Shown here: positions 1-7,326 of the stretch, piece by piece
How positions within the stretch are numbered: position 1 is the first letter of the stretch
How the letters are laid out: every line of letters begins with the position of its first letter
NCBI RefSeq assembly: GCF_900129445.1
Contig: NZ_FQVT01000002.1
Span: forward strand, 495,027-559,026
Origin: Salegentibacter echinorum
Lineage (GTDB): Bacteria; Bacteroidota; Bacteroidia; Flavobacteriales; Flavobacteriaceae
Direction of reading: 5' to 3'
Length of the DNA: 64,000 bases
Translations under genes and position numbers: made by a program
The notes under the pieces: model-generated
What the model saw: only the letters and a program-made list of their open reading frames with translations
The model's database searches: none
Told to the model about the DNA's origin: nothing

Positions 1-1149
1 AACTTTAACCAATTACCTTCAAAACTCCCAGCAGGAAAAACCAGTATTTTTTCTGTGATGAGCAGCCTGGCCAGAAAGCATAACGCGATAGACCTTTCAC
101 AAGGCTTTCCAAATTTTGAAACCGATAGGAAGCTTAAAGAATTGGTTTATAAAGCGATGAAAGAAGGCTATAATCAATATCCGCCAATGAATGGTATCCC
201 GGAGTTAAGAGAGCAGGTGGTTGCTAAGATTGAAAAGCTCTACGGAAAAAAATATAATGAAGCTTCAGAAATTATCTTTACCGCTGGCGCTACCCAGGCT
301 TTGTACTGTGCTATAACCGCTTTTGTGCACCCGGGAGATGAAGTGATTGTATTTAAACCGGCTTATGATTCCTATGAACCCGATATTAAATTAGCCGGCG
401 GAAAAACGGTGTTGATAGAATTAAAAGGAGAAGATTTTAAAATTAACTGGGAGGAACTGGAACAAAAGATCAGTTCGAAAACCAGGATGGTCATTATCAA
501 TACGCCACATAATCCTACCGGCACGATTTTGAATAAAGAAGATATGTTGCGTTTGGAAAAATTGCTTAACAATACCAATATCATTTTACTAAGCGATGAG
601 GTTTACGAACACTTGATTTATGATGATGCTCAACACCAGAGCGCTTCAAAGTTTCCCGGCCTGGCAGAAAGAGCGATTGTTTGTGCTTCTTTTGGAAAGA
701 CTTTCCATAATACCGGTTGGAAAATGGGCTATTGTGTTGCGCCGGAAGTTCTAATGAACGAAATTATTAAATTTCACCAGGCCACGGTCTTTTGTGTAAA
801 CCACCCTATGCAATGGGCTTTCGCGGATTATTTAAAGAACCCTGACCACTATCTTGAACGGGGGGATTTTTATCAGCAGAAACGGGATAAGTTTTTGGAA
901 CTAATGCATGGCTCAAAATTTAAAGGAACTCCCTCTAAAGGTACTTATTTTCAGGTAATGGATTATTCAGCAATAACCGATGAGCACGATGTAGATTTTG
1001 CAAAACGTTTGATTACTGAAAATGGTTTGGCCAGTATCCCGATTTCAGTATTTAATAAGGATGGGAAAGATGATAAAAAACTACGTTTTTGCTTTGCTAA
1101 AACCGAAGAAACCCTGGAGAAAGCAGCCGAAATACTTCATAAATTATAA
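1..1149 (+). CDS. Methionine/kynurenine-type aminotransferase (5' end outside window)
   Basis: PLP-dependent fold-type I aminotransferase of the KAT/YbdL (methionine aminotransferase) group, moving an amino group between an amino acid and a 2-oxo acid in the cytoplasm. Visible motifs are the N-terminal DLSQGFPNFE segment, NTPHNPTG, LSDEVYEHL and the PLP-lysine segment SFGKTFHNTGWKMGY. An ATG at 55 exists, but the same frame is open to base 1 and reads NFNQLPSKLPAGKTSIFSV, which is the usual family N-terminus. The true start therefore lies a few codons before the window, giving about 384 residues. Substrate is inferred from family resemblance only. The downstream PdeM gene is on the same strand, 78 bp away. 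Confidence 0.88.
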   Translation, partial: NFNQLPSKLPAGKTSIFSVMSSLARKHNAIDLSQGFPNFETDRKLKELVYKAMKEGYNQYPPMNGIPELREQVVAKIEKLYGKKYNEASEIIFTAGATQALYCAITAFVHPGDEVIVFKPAYDSYEPDIKLAGGKTVLIELKGEDFKINWEELEQKISSKTRMVIINTPHNPTGTILNKEDMLRLEKLLNNTNIILLSDEVYEHLIYDDAQHQSASKFPGLAERAIVCASFGKTFHNTGWKMGYCVAPEVLMNEIIKFHQATVFCVNHPMQWAFADYLKNPDHYLERGDFYQQKRDKFLELMHGSKFKGTPSKGTYFQVMDYSAITDEHDVDFAKRLITENGLASIPISVFNKDGKDDKKLRFCFAKTEETLEKAAEILHKL

Positions 1150-1227
1150 CGTTGAATAATACATTACAAGGGGCCTCATAGTTCTGATAACTATACGGGT
1201 TCAAAACGTTGGAACTTCAACAAATAA

Positions 1228-1860
1228 ATGACCATAAACCTTCAAAATCAAAATTTTCAACTACATCCAAGTGGTGCTGCTTTTTGGCAGGAGAAAGAAA
1301 TCCTGTTAATTAGTGATGTGCACCTTGGGAAAATTTCCCACTTTAGAAAATTTGGAAGTGCCGTACCCCTTAAAGCCATTAATGCTAATTTTTTAAGATT
1401 AAACGAAGTGGTTGCTAAATATCAACCGAAGATTATTTGCTTTTTGGGTGACCTTTTTCATAGCAGCATAAATAAGGAATGGGATTTGTTTGAAAATTGG
1501 TTGGAAACTTTAGAAGCTAAAGTAATCCTCATAGCCGGTAACCACGATATCATTTCTCCTTTAAAATACCGGGAATTAGGCGTTGCTATACATTCAGAGT
1601 GGCAATTGAGTGGATTTCTGCTCACGCATCACCCCGAAGATAGAAGCGACTTCTTTAATATTTGTGGACATATTCACCCTGGTTATCGATTAGTGGGGAT
1701 GGCGAAACAGCAGCTTAAACTGCCGTGTTTCTTTCAAAAAAAACAACAACTTATACTCCCTGCTTTTGGGGAATTTACCGGGAACTATATAATGCAGCTA
1801 AAAGAAGGGGAGAAGGCTTACGCAATTACACAAAAAGAAGTAATTTTAATCCCAGGGTGA
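1228..1860 (+). CDS. pdeM: Ligase-associated DNA damage response endonuclease PdeM
   Basis: Calcineurin-like metallophosphoesterase of 210 residues. The metal-binding motifs appear in order: SDVHLGKISHFRKFG near the N-terminus, LGDLFHS, AGNHD and CGHIHPGY. The DVHLGKxxHFRxxG signature is that of PdeM, which in many bacteria is encoded beside a DNA ligase, an exonuclease and an Lhr-like helicase and acts in a DNA repair module. Those partners are not visible here; the upstream neighbour is an aminotransferase. The stop codon touches the start of a REP-like repeat. Family assignment is firm; the repair role is inherited from the family name. Confidence 0.85.
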   Translation: MTINLQNQNFQLHPSGAAFWQEKEILLISDVHLGKISHFRKFGSAVPLKAINANFLRLNEVVAKYQPKIICFLGDLFHSSINKEWDLFENWLETLEAKVILIAGNHDIISPLKYRELGVAIHSEWQLSGFLLTHHPEDRSDFFNICGHIHPGYRLVGMAKQQLKLPCFFQKKQQLILPAFGEFTGNYIMQLKEGEKAYAITQKEVILIPG

Positions 1861-1954
1861 TAGCCACGGGTTGAATTCTCTGGTGGCTTGGTTCGAAATA
1901 AAAGAGTTATTTTTTGGAAGCATACCTCGCACCCCTGGGTCGAGGTTGGTGATT
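1859..1954. repeat. REP-like intergenic repeat, copy 1
   Basis: About 95 bp, matching 14190-14282 along its whole length with roughly 80-85% identity by eye. Its right end can fold into a hairpin: ACCTCG at 1924-1929 pairs with CGAGGT at 1941-1946, enclosing ACCC/GGGT. It starts within the pdeM stop codon, so it may serve as a transcript end. Nothing coding is apparent. Confidence 0.7.
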
Positions 1955-2023
1955 AGTTAAGGATAATGAAACTAAAGTTATTCTTAAAGTATAGATATAA
2001 ATCGAAATCTTTGTCATTATATT

Positions 2024-2818
2024 ATGGAAAAACGATTAGCAGTATTAAATTTTCTTTCGGTGGTTTTAGCAATTGCTGTGAGTTACATTTCACAAACCGG
2101 AATTATAAACGGCAATACCATGGGAAGCCTAAGTGCTGAATATTATAATCTTTTCACACCAGATGGTTATGCTTTTGCTATTTGGGGCATTATATTCTTA
2201 TCGCTTTTGGTTTTTTCTGGACATCAGTTGTTTCAGGCTTTTTTCGCCCGTAAAGAGTTAAGGTTTTTAGAGGAATCTGGATATTGGTTTTTTATCGCAA
2301 ACCTGGCGAATGTGGGCTGGGTTGTTACCTGGTTATACGAACTCACAGGCCTTTCGGTTTTGCTTATGCTTTTAATCCTTTTCGCATTAATTAAAGTGAT
2401 CTTAAATACCAATATGGAGCGATGGGACGCGCCACTTAAGATACTTGCCCTAAGTTGGTGGCCAATTTGTTTGTATTCGGGATGGATAGCGGTAGCAACT
2501 ATTGCCAATATCTCTGCCTACCTTGTAAAAATTGAATGGAATGCTCCTTTTTTTTCTGAAGAAATCTGGACGGTTATTATGTTAACCGTGGCAAGCGTTT
2601 TAAATATCGCAATGATATGGCGCAGGAATATGCGGGAGTTTGCCGCAGTAGGAGTTTGGGCGTTAATAGCTATTTATTTTAGGCATTTTGCGGAAATTCC
2701 TTTAATCGCTTATGCTGCTTTAATTGGAGCGGTAGCTATTTTCTCCAATATTATTTATCACGCCTGGATGAATAAAGACACAAACCCCATAACGAGATTA
2801 TTTAAGAATAAAGTCTAA
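2024..2818 (+). CDS. TspO/MBR-like tryptophan-rich membrane protein
   Basis: Integral membrane protein of 264 residues with seven or more hydrophobic segments rich in Trp and aromatics (FAIWGIIFLS, LANVGWVVTWLYEL, ALSWWPICLYSGWIAVA, AVGVWALIAIYFR). The FTPDGYAFAIWG segment and the Trp pattern resemble the tryptophan-rich sensory (TspO/MBR) superfamily. The protein is longer than the classic ~160-residue TspO, as are several flavobacterial members. TspO proteins bind porphyrins and other hydrophobic ligands; no ligand can be assigned here. It is monocistronic, with a bidirectional hairpin terminator just after the stop. Confidence 0.65.
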   Translation: MEKRLAVLNFLSVVLAIAVSYISQTGIINGNTMGSLSAEYYNLFTPDGYAFAIWGIIFLSLLVFSGHQLFQAFFARKELRFLEESGYWFFIANLANVGWVVTWLYELTGLSVLLMLLILFALIKVILNTNMERWDAPLKILALSWWPICLYSGWIAVATIANISAYLVKIEWNAPFFSEEIWTVIMLTVASVLNIAMIWRRNMREFAAVGVWALIAIYFRHFAEIPLIAYAALIGAVAIFSNIIYHAWMNKDTNPITRLFKNKV

Positions 2819-2841
2819 AGGATATTTATATTTCTATCAGG

Positions 2842-2877
2842 CTTCCCCTCCTTTAGAGTGGCGGGGGAGGCTTTTTC
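2842..2877. terminator. Bidirectional hairpin terminator
   Basis: GCTTCCCC pairs with GGGGAGGC across a short loop and is followed by a T-run on the plus strand. It lies in the 58 bp between the convergent TspO-like and flavin oxidoreductase genes, so it can serve both. Confidence 0.7.
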
Positions 2878-4235
2878 TAAACCATTCCTTTAATGTCGCT
2901 TGCCCAGCTGGGATAGGTGAAGATCATTTTTTTAATGCTTAAAGAATCCAGTTTTCCACACATCGCCATTGCAAACATATTAATTATCTCTCCTGCCTTT
3001 GGACCCGCTAAATGCGCGCCAATTATAAATCCTGTCTTATTATCAACGAGGGTTTTATAAGCATAAACCTTTTCGTTAATATGCTTTGCGCTAAACCATT
3101 TTGGAATTAATTTATGCTCCAGGGTATAGTCATAACCTTTGGCTTTTGTTTCCTCTTCGGAAAGTCCTACGGAAGCCAAATTTGGCAATGTATAAACCAC
3201 TGAAGGTTGTGGCGGGAAGTCTGCTTTTTTCTTTTCTTTTTCGTCTGTTAAATTATCTGAAACTATTTTTGCTTCCTGTGAAGATAAGGGAGTTAATGGT
3301 AAGCCGTCGCTCGCAGAAACATCTCCGCAGGCATAAACACGTTCATTTCCTGTATTTTGAAGATATTCATTTACCTCAATCCCTTTTTTAGAGAAAGTAA
3401 CTCCTCCTTTTTCTAAATCCAGCTCTTCCATGGAAGGAACTCTTCCGGCGGTATTAAAGACCATTGCAGCTTTGGCAGAAATTTCTTTTCCATCGCGTGT
3501 TCCCTTAACCCTAAAATTCTTTTGAAGTTTCTCAATTTCACTAATTTGCAAGTTGAAAATAAATTCTATCCCCAGGTCTTCTTCAGAAACCTGTTGCAGG
3601 TAACTCACCATATCTTCATCAAAAGTAGATAGTGCCCTGGGCGCCATATCTACCATAGTGACTTTTACCCCAAAGCGCGCGGCGATATGTGCAAACTCCA
3701 TCCCAATATAACCAGAGCCAATAAAAATCATACTTTCGGGCAATTCTTCTAATTTTAGGAAATCATCGCTAATTAGCGCGTGTTCTTCGCCGGGGATTTT
3801 TAATTCCATAGGTTTTTGGCCGGTAGCAATCACAAATTTATCGGCGGTCACGGTTTTACCTTCCACCGAAAGCGTGTTTTTATCTAGAAATTTTGGCGAC
3901 TGATGATACATCTTGATATCTAAAGCCTTAAGGTCTTTTTCGGTAGCTGCCGGGATGGCATCTACAAAAGTTTCTTTAAAGGCCATAAGGTCTTTCCAGT
4001 TTATTTCTGGCATTTTTGTGACACCTTTTCCCTGCATTTTCGAGGCGCGATCAATAATTTCAGTAAAACTCATCAACACCTTTTTTGGATCACAACCGCG
4101 ATTGGGACAGGTGCCTCCATATTCCCTATTATCGGCAATGGCGACTTTTAAGCCTTTTTTGGCACAAGTGGTAGCTACTCCTTTTCCCGCGGTACCGGTT
4201 CCTATTACAAATACATCAAAATGTTCAAATCCCAT
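2877..4235 (-). CDS. FAD-dependent pyridine nucleotide-disulfide oxidoreductase-like protein
   Basis: Protein of 452 residues with the fold of glutathione reductase, mercuric reductase and dihydrolipoyl dehydrogenase. It has an N-terminal FAD site GTGTAGKGV, a redox-disulfide segment GGTCPNRGCDPKK with Cys43 and Cys48, an NAD(P) site IGSGYIGMEF, a second FAD motif YACGDVSAS, and a C-terminal dimerisation domain. The usual C-terminal His-Pro-Thr-x-x-Glu active-site segment reads TYPSWASD, so the general-base histidine is missing. That makes classical disulfide reductase or dihydrolipoyl dehydrogenase activity doubtful. Substrate unknown. It stands alone, convergent with the TspO-like gene. Confidence 0.85.
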   Translation of the reverse strand: MGFEHFDVFVIGTGTAGKGVATTCAKKGLKVAIADNREYGGTCPNRGCDPKKVLMSFTEIIDRASKMQGKGVTKMPEINWKDLMAFKETFVDAIPAATEKDLKALDIKMYHQSPKFLDKNTLSVEGKTVTADKFVIATGQKPMELKIPGEEHALISDDFLKLEELPESMIFIGSGYIGMEFAHIAARFGVKVTMVDMAPRALSTFDEDMVSYLQQVSEEDLGIEFIFNLQISEIEKLQKNFRVKGTRDGKEISAKAAMVFNTAGRVPSMEELDLEKGGVTFSKKGIEVNEYLQNTGNERVYACGDVSASDGLPLTPLSSQEAKIVSDNLTDEKEKKKADFPPQPSVVYTLPNLASVGLSEEETKAKGYDYTLEHKLIPKWFSAKHINEKVYAYKTLVDNKTGFIIGAHLAGPKAGEIINMFAMAMCGKLDSLSIKKMIFTYPSWASDIKGMV

Positions 4236-4379
4236 AATTATAATTTTTCAATGGGAAGCTAAAGATTTAAACCCGATTTAGCTGTTATGGAATTGGTAAA
4301 AAATTATTAACGCTATGAATATTTATTAAATTAGGGATAGATTTTTCTAGCGATTTCGAATAACATAAAATATAAAGTA

Positions 4380-4745
4380 TTAAATCCACTCTTGTTTCTC
4401 AACGCTCATTTTATCCTTTATTGCGCCGGTATGTTTGGTAGATTTCGGTTCAAAAAGTAAAACCCAGGCTTCCTTTGCTGCTATGGGCTTATGCTCTACG
4501 CTACGAGGCACAATATACATTTCGCCTTCATTTAAATGAATTTTCTTATCCTTAAATTGAATTTGCATGCTTCCTTTAATAACCAGGAACATTTCGTCCT
4601 CTTCTCTATGGTTATGCCACACAAACTCACCTTTCAATTTGGCTAACTTCACCTGTTGTCCGTTAAGTTCACCAACAATTTTGGGTGTCCAATGTTCATT
4701 AAAAAGCTCAAACTTTTCATTAAGGTTTATTATTTCTTCAATCAT
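4380..4745 (-). CDS. Cupin-domain protein
   Basis: Small single-domain cupin of 121 residues. Motif 1 is visible as WHNHREEDEMFLVIKG (two His and a Glu as metal ligands) and motif 2 as PRSVEHKPIA. Such proteins are metal-binding beta-barrels with roles from isomerase to sensor; nothing here fixes the substrate. The gene is flanked by a flavin oxidoreductase and a gamma-glutamylcyclotransferase-like gene on the same strand. A large hairpin separates it from the latter, so it is probably transcribed alone. Confidence 0.8.
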   Translation of the reverse strand: MIEEIINLNEKFELFNEHWTPKIVGELNGQQVKLAKLKGEFVWHNHREEDEMFLVIKGSMQIQFKDKKIHLNEGEMYIVPRSVEHKPIAAKEAWVLLFEPKSTKHTGAIKDKMSVEKQEWI

Positions 4746-4805
4746 ATCTTTTCGATTAAATTGTATCCGTTTTTATTCATAAAATATGGAAACTCCCATT
4801 AAGCC

Positions 4806-4855
4806 AGACCTCACAGGTTTTTTGATCCCGAATAGCTATCGGGACTGTGAGGTCT
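4806..4855 (-). terminator. Nested CCTCACAG-type hairpin
   Basis: AGACCTCACAG (4806-4816) pairs perfectly with CTGTGAGGTCT (4845-4855). Inside it TCCCGA (4826-4831) pairs with TCGGGA (4839-4844). It sits just beyond the stop of the minus-strand gene ending at 4891 and upstream of the cupin start, so a terminator role is likely. Confidence 0.65.
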
Positions 4856-4890
4856 CTCAGGATATTCAGTTTGATTAATTGAAAATCGTT

Positions 4891-5526
4891 TCAGTTTTTA
4901 ATGATTTCAGCTAATTTATTTGCGATAGGGAATCCTTTAATACCTTCTTTCTCTTTTAGGTAAGTCTCTATTTCAGCATTGTTCATCGCATAAGTCTCTT
5001 TGAGTCCTTCAATAATGATTTTTAAATAAAACTCGTGTGGGGCGTTTATGTCATCTGCCAAATAATCTTCGTTGGTAAAGGTGTAGATGGGGTAGCTATC
5101 TTCATTGCCCAAATAAATAATCTGGCCATACCACGAGTTGTTTTTCATATCTAAAAAGCCCTCCCGAATCACTTTTTTAAGATCTATGTCGAAATGGCCC
5201 TCAAATTTTATTTCCTGTTGCACCAAATCAACAAATTGCTGCTCGGTAATAAGGTACATCCTACCCAGGGTTTCTACATTGTCTTCGTAATTAGATTTTA
5301 TGAATCCGGCACCACCACCGCTCCAGGTTTTGGAGGATTTTGCGAAATAAAGCTCCCTATTTATAATGATTCTCTTAGATTCTTTAGGTAGGGTTTTATT
5401 GGTGCAACCGGGGTAAACCCTTTTTGCATTAGCCGGCTGACCACCGCCAATATAACAGCTAAAGCGTTCCTTTAATAAATTGGAGCCATAGCAAGCATAC
5501 CATACTTTTGGTTCTTCTTGTGACAT
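4891..5526 (-). CDS. Gamma-glutamylcyclotransferase-like protein
   Basis: Protein of 211 residues beginning with VWYACYGSNLLKERF. The YGSNL loop is the substrate-binding signature of the gamma-glutamylcyclotransferase/AIG2-like fold. Glu/Asp-rich segments in the middle (EQQFVDLVQQE, KFEGHFDIDL) are compatible with the fold, but I cannot place the catalytic Glu with certainty. Family members release 5-oxoproline from gamma-glutamyl compounds; the substrate here is unknown. It appears monocistronic. Confidence 0.65.
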   Translation of the reverse strand: MSQEEPKVWYACYGSNLLKERFSCYIGGGQPANAKRVYPGCTNKTLPKESKRIIINRELYFAKSSKTWSGGGAGFIKSNYEDNVETLGRMYLITEQQFVDLVQQEIKFEGHFDIDLKKVIREGFLDMKNNSWYGQIIYLGNEDSYPIYTFTNEDYLADDINAPHEFYLKIIIEGLKETYAMNNAEIETYLKEKEGIKGFPIANKLAEIIKN

Positions 5527-5827
5527 TTTTTATTACAAGAAATGATTTCTTAGTGAAATTTACAATCTTTAACCCCGAATTTTCATCCAAAGCTCGCTAA
5601 GTAGAGCACAGAGAGCGCAAAGCCTTTGATTTTAGCTTTTCCCTATTTAATATTGAATAAATTAGATTTTATTCCTTTAAAAACCGATAGCGAATGCCAA
5701 AACCAGATCTAAAAATGTTATCTGTAAAGGCTGACTATTTTTCTCATTTAATTTTATGTTGGTTTAGTTGTTAATTAGATGCTAAATCATAAAAAGGTTG
5801 CGTAATTTATTAAAAATAATCATTTAC

Positions 5828-5853
5828 AAACGTTTCCAAACGTCTATAAACGT
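5828..5853 (+). promoter_or_regulatory. Phased AAACGT direct repeats upstream of ssb
   Basis: AAACGT occurs at 5828, 5838 and 5848, exactly 10 bp apart and so on one helical face. The array lies about 45-75 bp upstream of a TAnnTTTG -7 box that precedes ssb. This spacing suits a regulator-binding array. The binding protein is unknown. Confidence 0.45.
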
Positions 5854-5894
5854 AAACAAATAATTACCAGACGATTAATAATGCAAGCTGCAGC

Positions 5895-5902
5895 TATGTT
5901 TG
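5895..5902 (+). promoter_or_regulatory. -7 promoter box of ssb
   Basis: TATGTTTG fits the Bacteroidetes -7 consensus TAnnTTTG and lies 49 bp upstream of the ssb ATG. No TTG at the usual -33 spacing is evident. Confidence 0.4.
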
Positions 5903-5951
5903 TACTGTTGAAATGAACTAACGATTTTCAACTTTATTAAATGATTCTGTT

Positions 5952-6281
5952 ATGAGCACTATTAGAAACAAAGTACAGTTAATTGGACATGTGGGACAGG
6001 AGCCCGAGATCGTAAACCTGGAATCTGGTAAAAAACTAGCGAAATTCTCTATAGCGACTAATGAAAGTTATACAAACGGGGGCGGGGAACGAAAAGAGAA
6101 TACGCATTGGCACAATATTATTGCCTGGGGAAAGACCGCAGAGCTGGTAGAAAAATATGTAAATAAAGGTAAGCAGCTTGGGATAGAAGGGAGACTCACC
6201 AATCGCAGTTGGGATGATAAAAATGGCGCAAAACGTTATATTACCGAAGTAGTTTGCAATGAGCTTTTACTTTTGAAGTAA
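5952..6281 (+). CDS. ssb: Single-stranded DNA-binding protein, short form
   Basis: OB-fold SSB of 109 residues (NKVQLIGHVGQEPEI, KLAKFSIATNES, THWHNIIAWGKTAELVEKYV, GKQLGIEGRLTNRSW). SSB coats single-stranded DNA during replication, repair and recombination. The protein stops right after the OB fold with NELLLLK. It lacks the disordered linker and acidic DDIPF-like tip that bind partner proteins in standard bacterial SSBs. Flavobacteria often carry more than one ssb, so this is probably an accessory paralogue. It is preceded by the AAACGT array and followed by a strong hairpin. Confidence 0.9.
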   Translation: MSTIRNKVQLIGHVGQEPEIVNLESGKKLAKFSIATNESYTNGGGERKENTHWHNIIAWGKTAELVEKYVNKGKQLGIEGRLTNRSWDDKNGAKRYITEVVCNELLLLK

Positions 6282-6335
6282 TTTTTTCACCATACTTCTC
6301 GAAAAAAAGAGCTAAAGTTAGTTCTGAAGTTAACT

Positions 6336-6356
6336 CCCCTTCCCATTGGGAAGGGG
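6336..6356. terminator. Bidirectional hairpin terminator
   Basis: CCCCTTCCC (6336-6344), loop ATT, then GGGAAGGGG (6348-6356): a perfect 9-bp stem. It lies between the convergent ssb and deacetylase-like genes. Confidence 0.7.
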
Positions 6357-6372
6357 GCAGGGGGATGGGCTT

Positions 6373-7275
6373 TTAAAAATAAATTTCTTTAGCCAATCTG
6401 TAGGTATTCGCGTGGGCATCAATAATAAACCGTATTTCTTTAGAATAGCCACCACCCATACTACATTGCACGGGAATTTCAAGGTCGTGACAGGTTTGTA
6501 GCACAAATCTGTCGCGTTCTTTGCATCCATTGATACTGCAGGAAAGTCGGCCAAGCTTGTCGGTTTCCAAAATATCAACTCCGCTTAAGTAAAAGATAAA
6601 GTCTGGATTCTCTTGTTCTATTAAACCTGGTAAAGTGTCCTTTAGTAATTTTAAGTAGGTGGCATCACCACTACCATCGGGAACTTCAATGTCTAAGTCA
6701 GATTGTTCCTTTTTAAATGGATAATTTCCTTTTCCGTGCATAGAAAAAGTAAAGACCGAAGGATCATCTTGAAATATCTCGGCAGTGCCATTTCCCTGGT
6801 GTACATCCAAATCGACGATCAGGATTTTCTGTGCCAATTTATGTTGCTGAAGATAACGGGCAGCTATCGCCTGGTCATGCAGGAGGCAAAACCCTTCGGC
6901 TCTATCGGTATAAGCGTGGTGCGTTCCCCCGGCAATGTTAAAGGAAATCCCGTTTTCCAAAGAATAAAGCACACTTTTTATGGTGCCACCGGCAATAATC
7001 ATCTCCCGATCCACAAGCTCCTTTGAAAGTGGAAAACCACTCTGCCTGATTTCTTTTTTACTTAATTCTAAGTTTTTAAGTCGGTTAAAATAATCTGTAT
7101 CGTGGACGTTAAGAATATATTCTTCCGAAGCGAAATCGGGTTTAAAAAAGTTCTTTTCGCTACAGGTTCCTTCGTACAACAACTGTTTAGGCAAAAGTTC
7201 ATATTTCTCCATAGGGAAACGATGTCCCGGCGGTAAGGGGTGATTGTAACGTGGATGGTAGGCGATTTTGAGCAT
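6373..7275 (-). CDS. Histone deacetylase-family hydrolase
   Basis: Zn-dependent deacetylase of the class I/II HDAC/AcuC superfamily, 300 residues. Visible catalytic elements are GGTHHAY (tandem His), the metal-binding DLDVHQGNGTAEIF, and a later aspartate in LSGVDILETDKLG. Bacterial members remove acetyl groups from small amines or proteins. The substrate is not evident. The start is 51 bp downstream of the metG stop on the same strand, so it may be co-transcribed with metG. Confidence 0.86.
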   Translation of the reverse strand: MLKIAYHPRYNHPLPPGHRFPMEKYELLPKQLLYEGTCSEKNFFKPDFASEEYILNVHDTDYFNRLKNLELSKKEIRQSGFPLSKELVDREMIIAGGTIKSVLYSLENGISFNIAGGTHHAYTDRAEGFCLLHDQAIAARYLQQHKLAQKILIVDLDVHQGNGTAEIFQDDPSVFTFSMHGKGNYPFKKEQSDLDIEVPDGSGDATYLKLLKDTLPGLIEQENPDFIFYLSGVDILETDKLGRLSCSINGCKERDRFVLQTCHDLEIPVQCSMGGGYSKEIRFIIDAHANTYRLAKEIYF

Positions 7276-7326
7276 TTTCCTGTCAGTTCGAGTATTTCGG
7301 CTTCTCCTTACCGGTTCAGACGAGAC

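Larger units (their letters stand above)
5527..5951. other. 425-bp intergenic region upstream of ssb
   Basis: No ORF of substance. It carries the divergent upstream regions of the GGCT-like gene and ssb, including a 10-bp-phased AAACGT array (5828-5853) and a -7 box (5895-5902). The remainder is AT-rich with no recognised feature. Confidence 0.6.

Noticed and set aside
5828..5853. Phased repeats as a CRISPR array
   Set aside because: Units are 6 bp with 4-bp spacers, far too short for CRISPR, and no cas genes are nearby.
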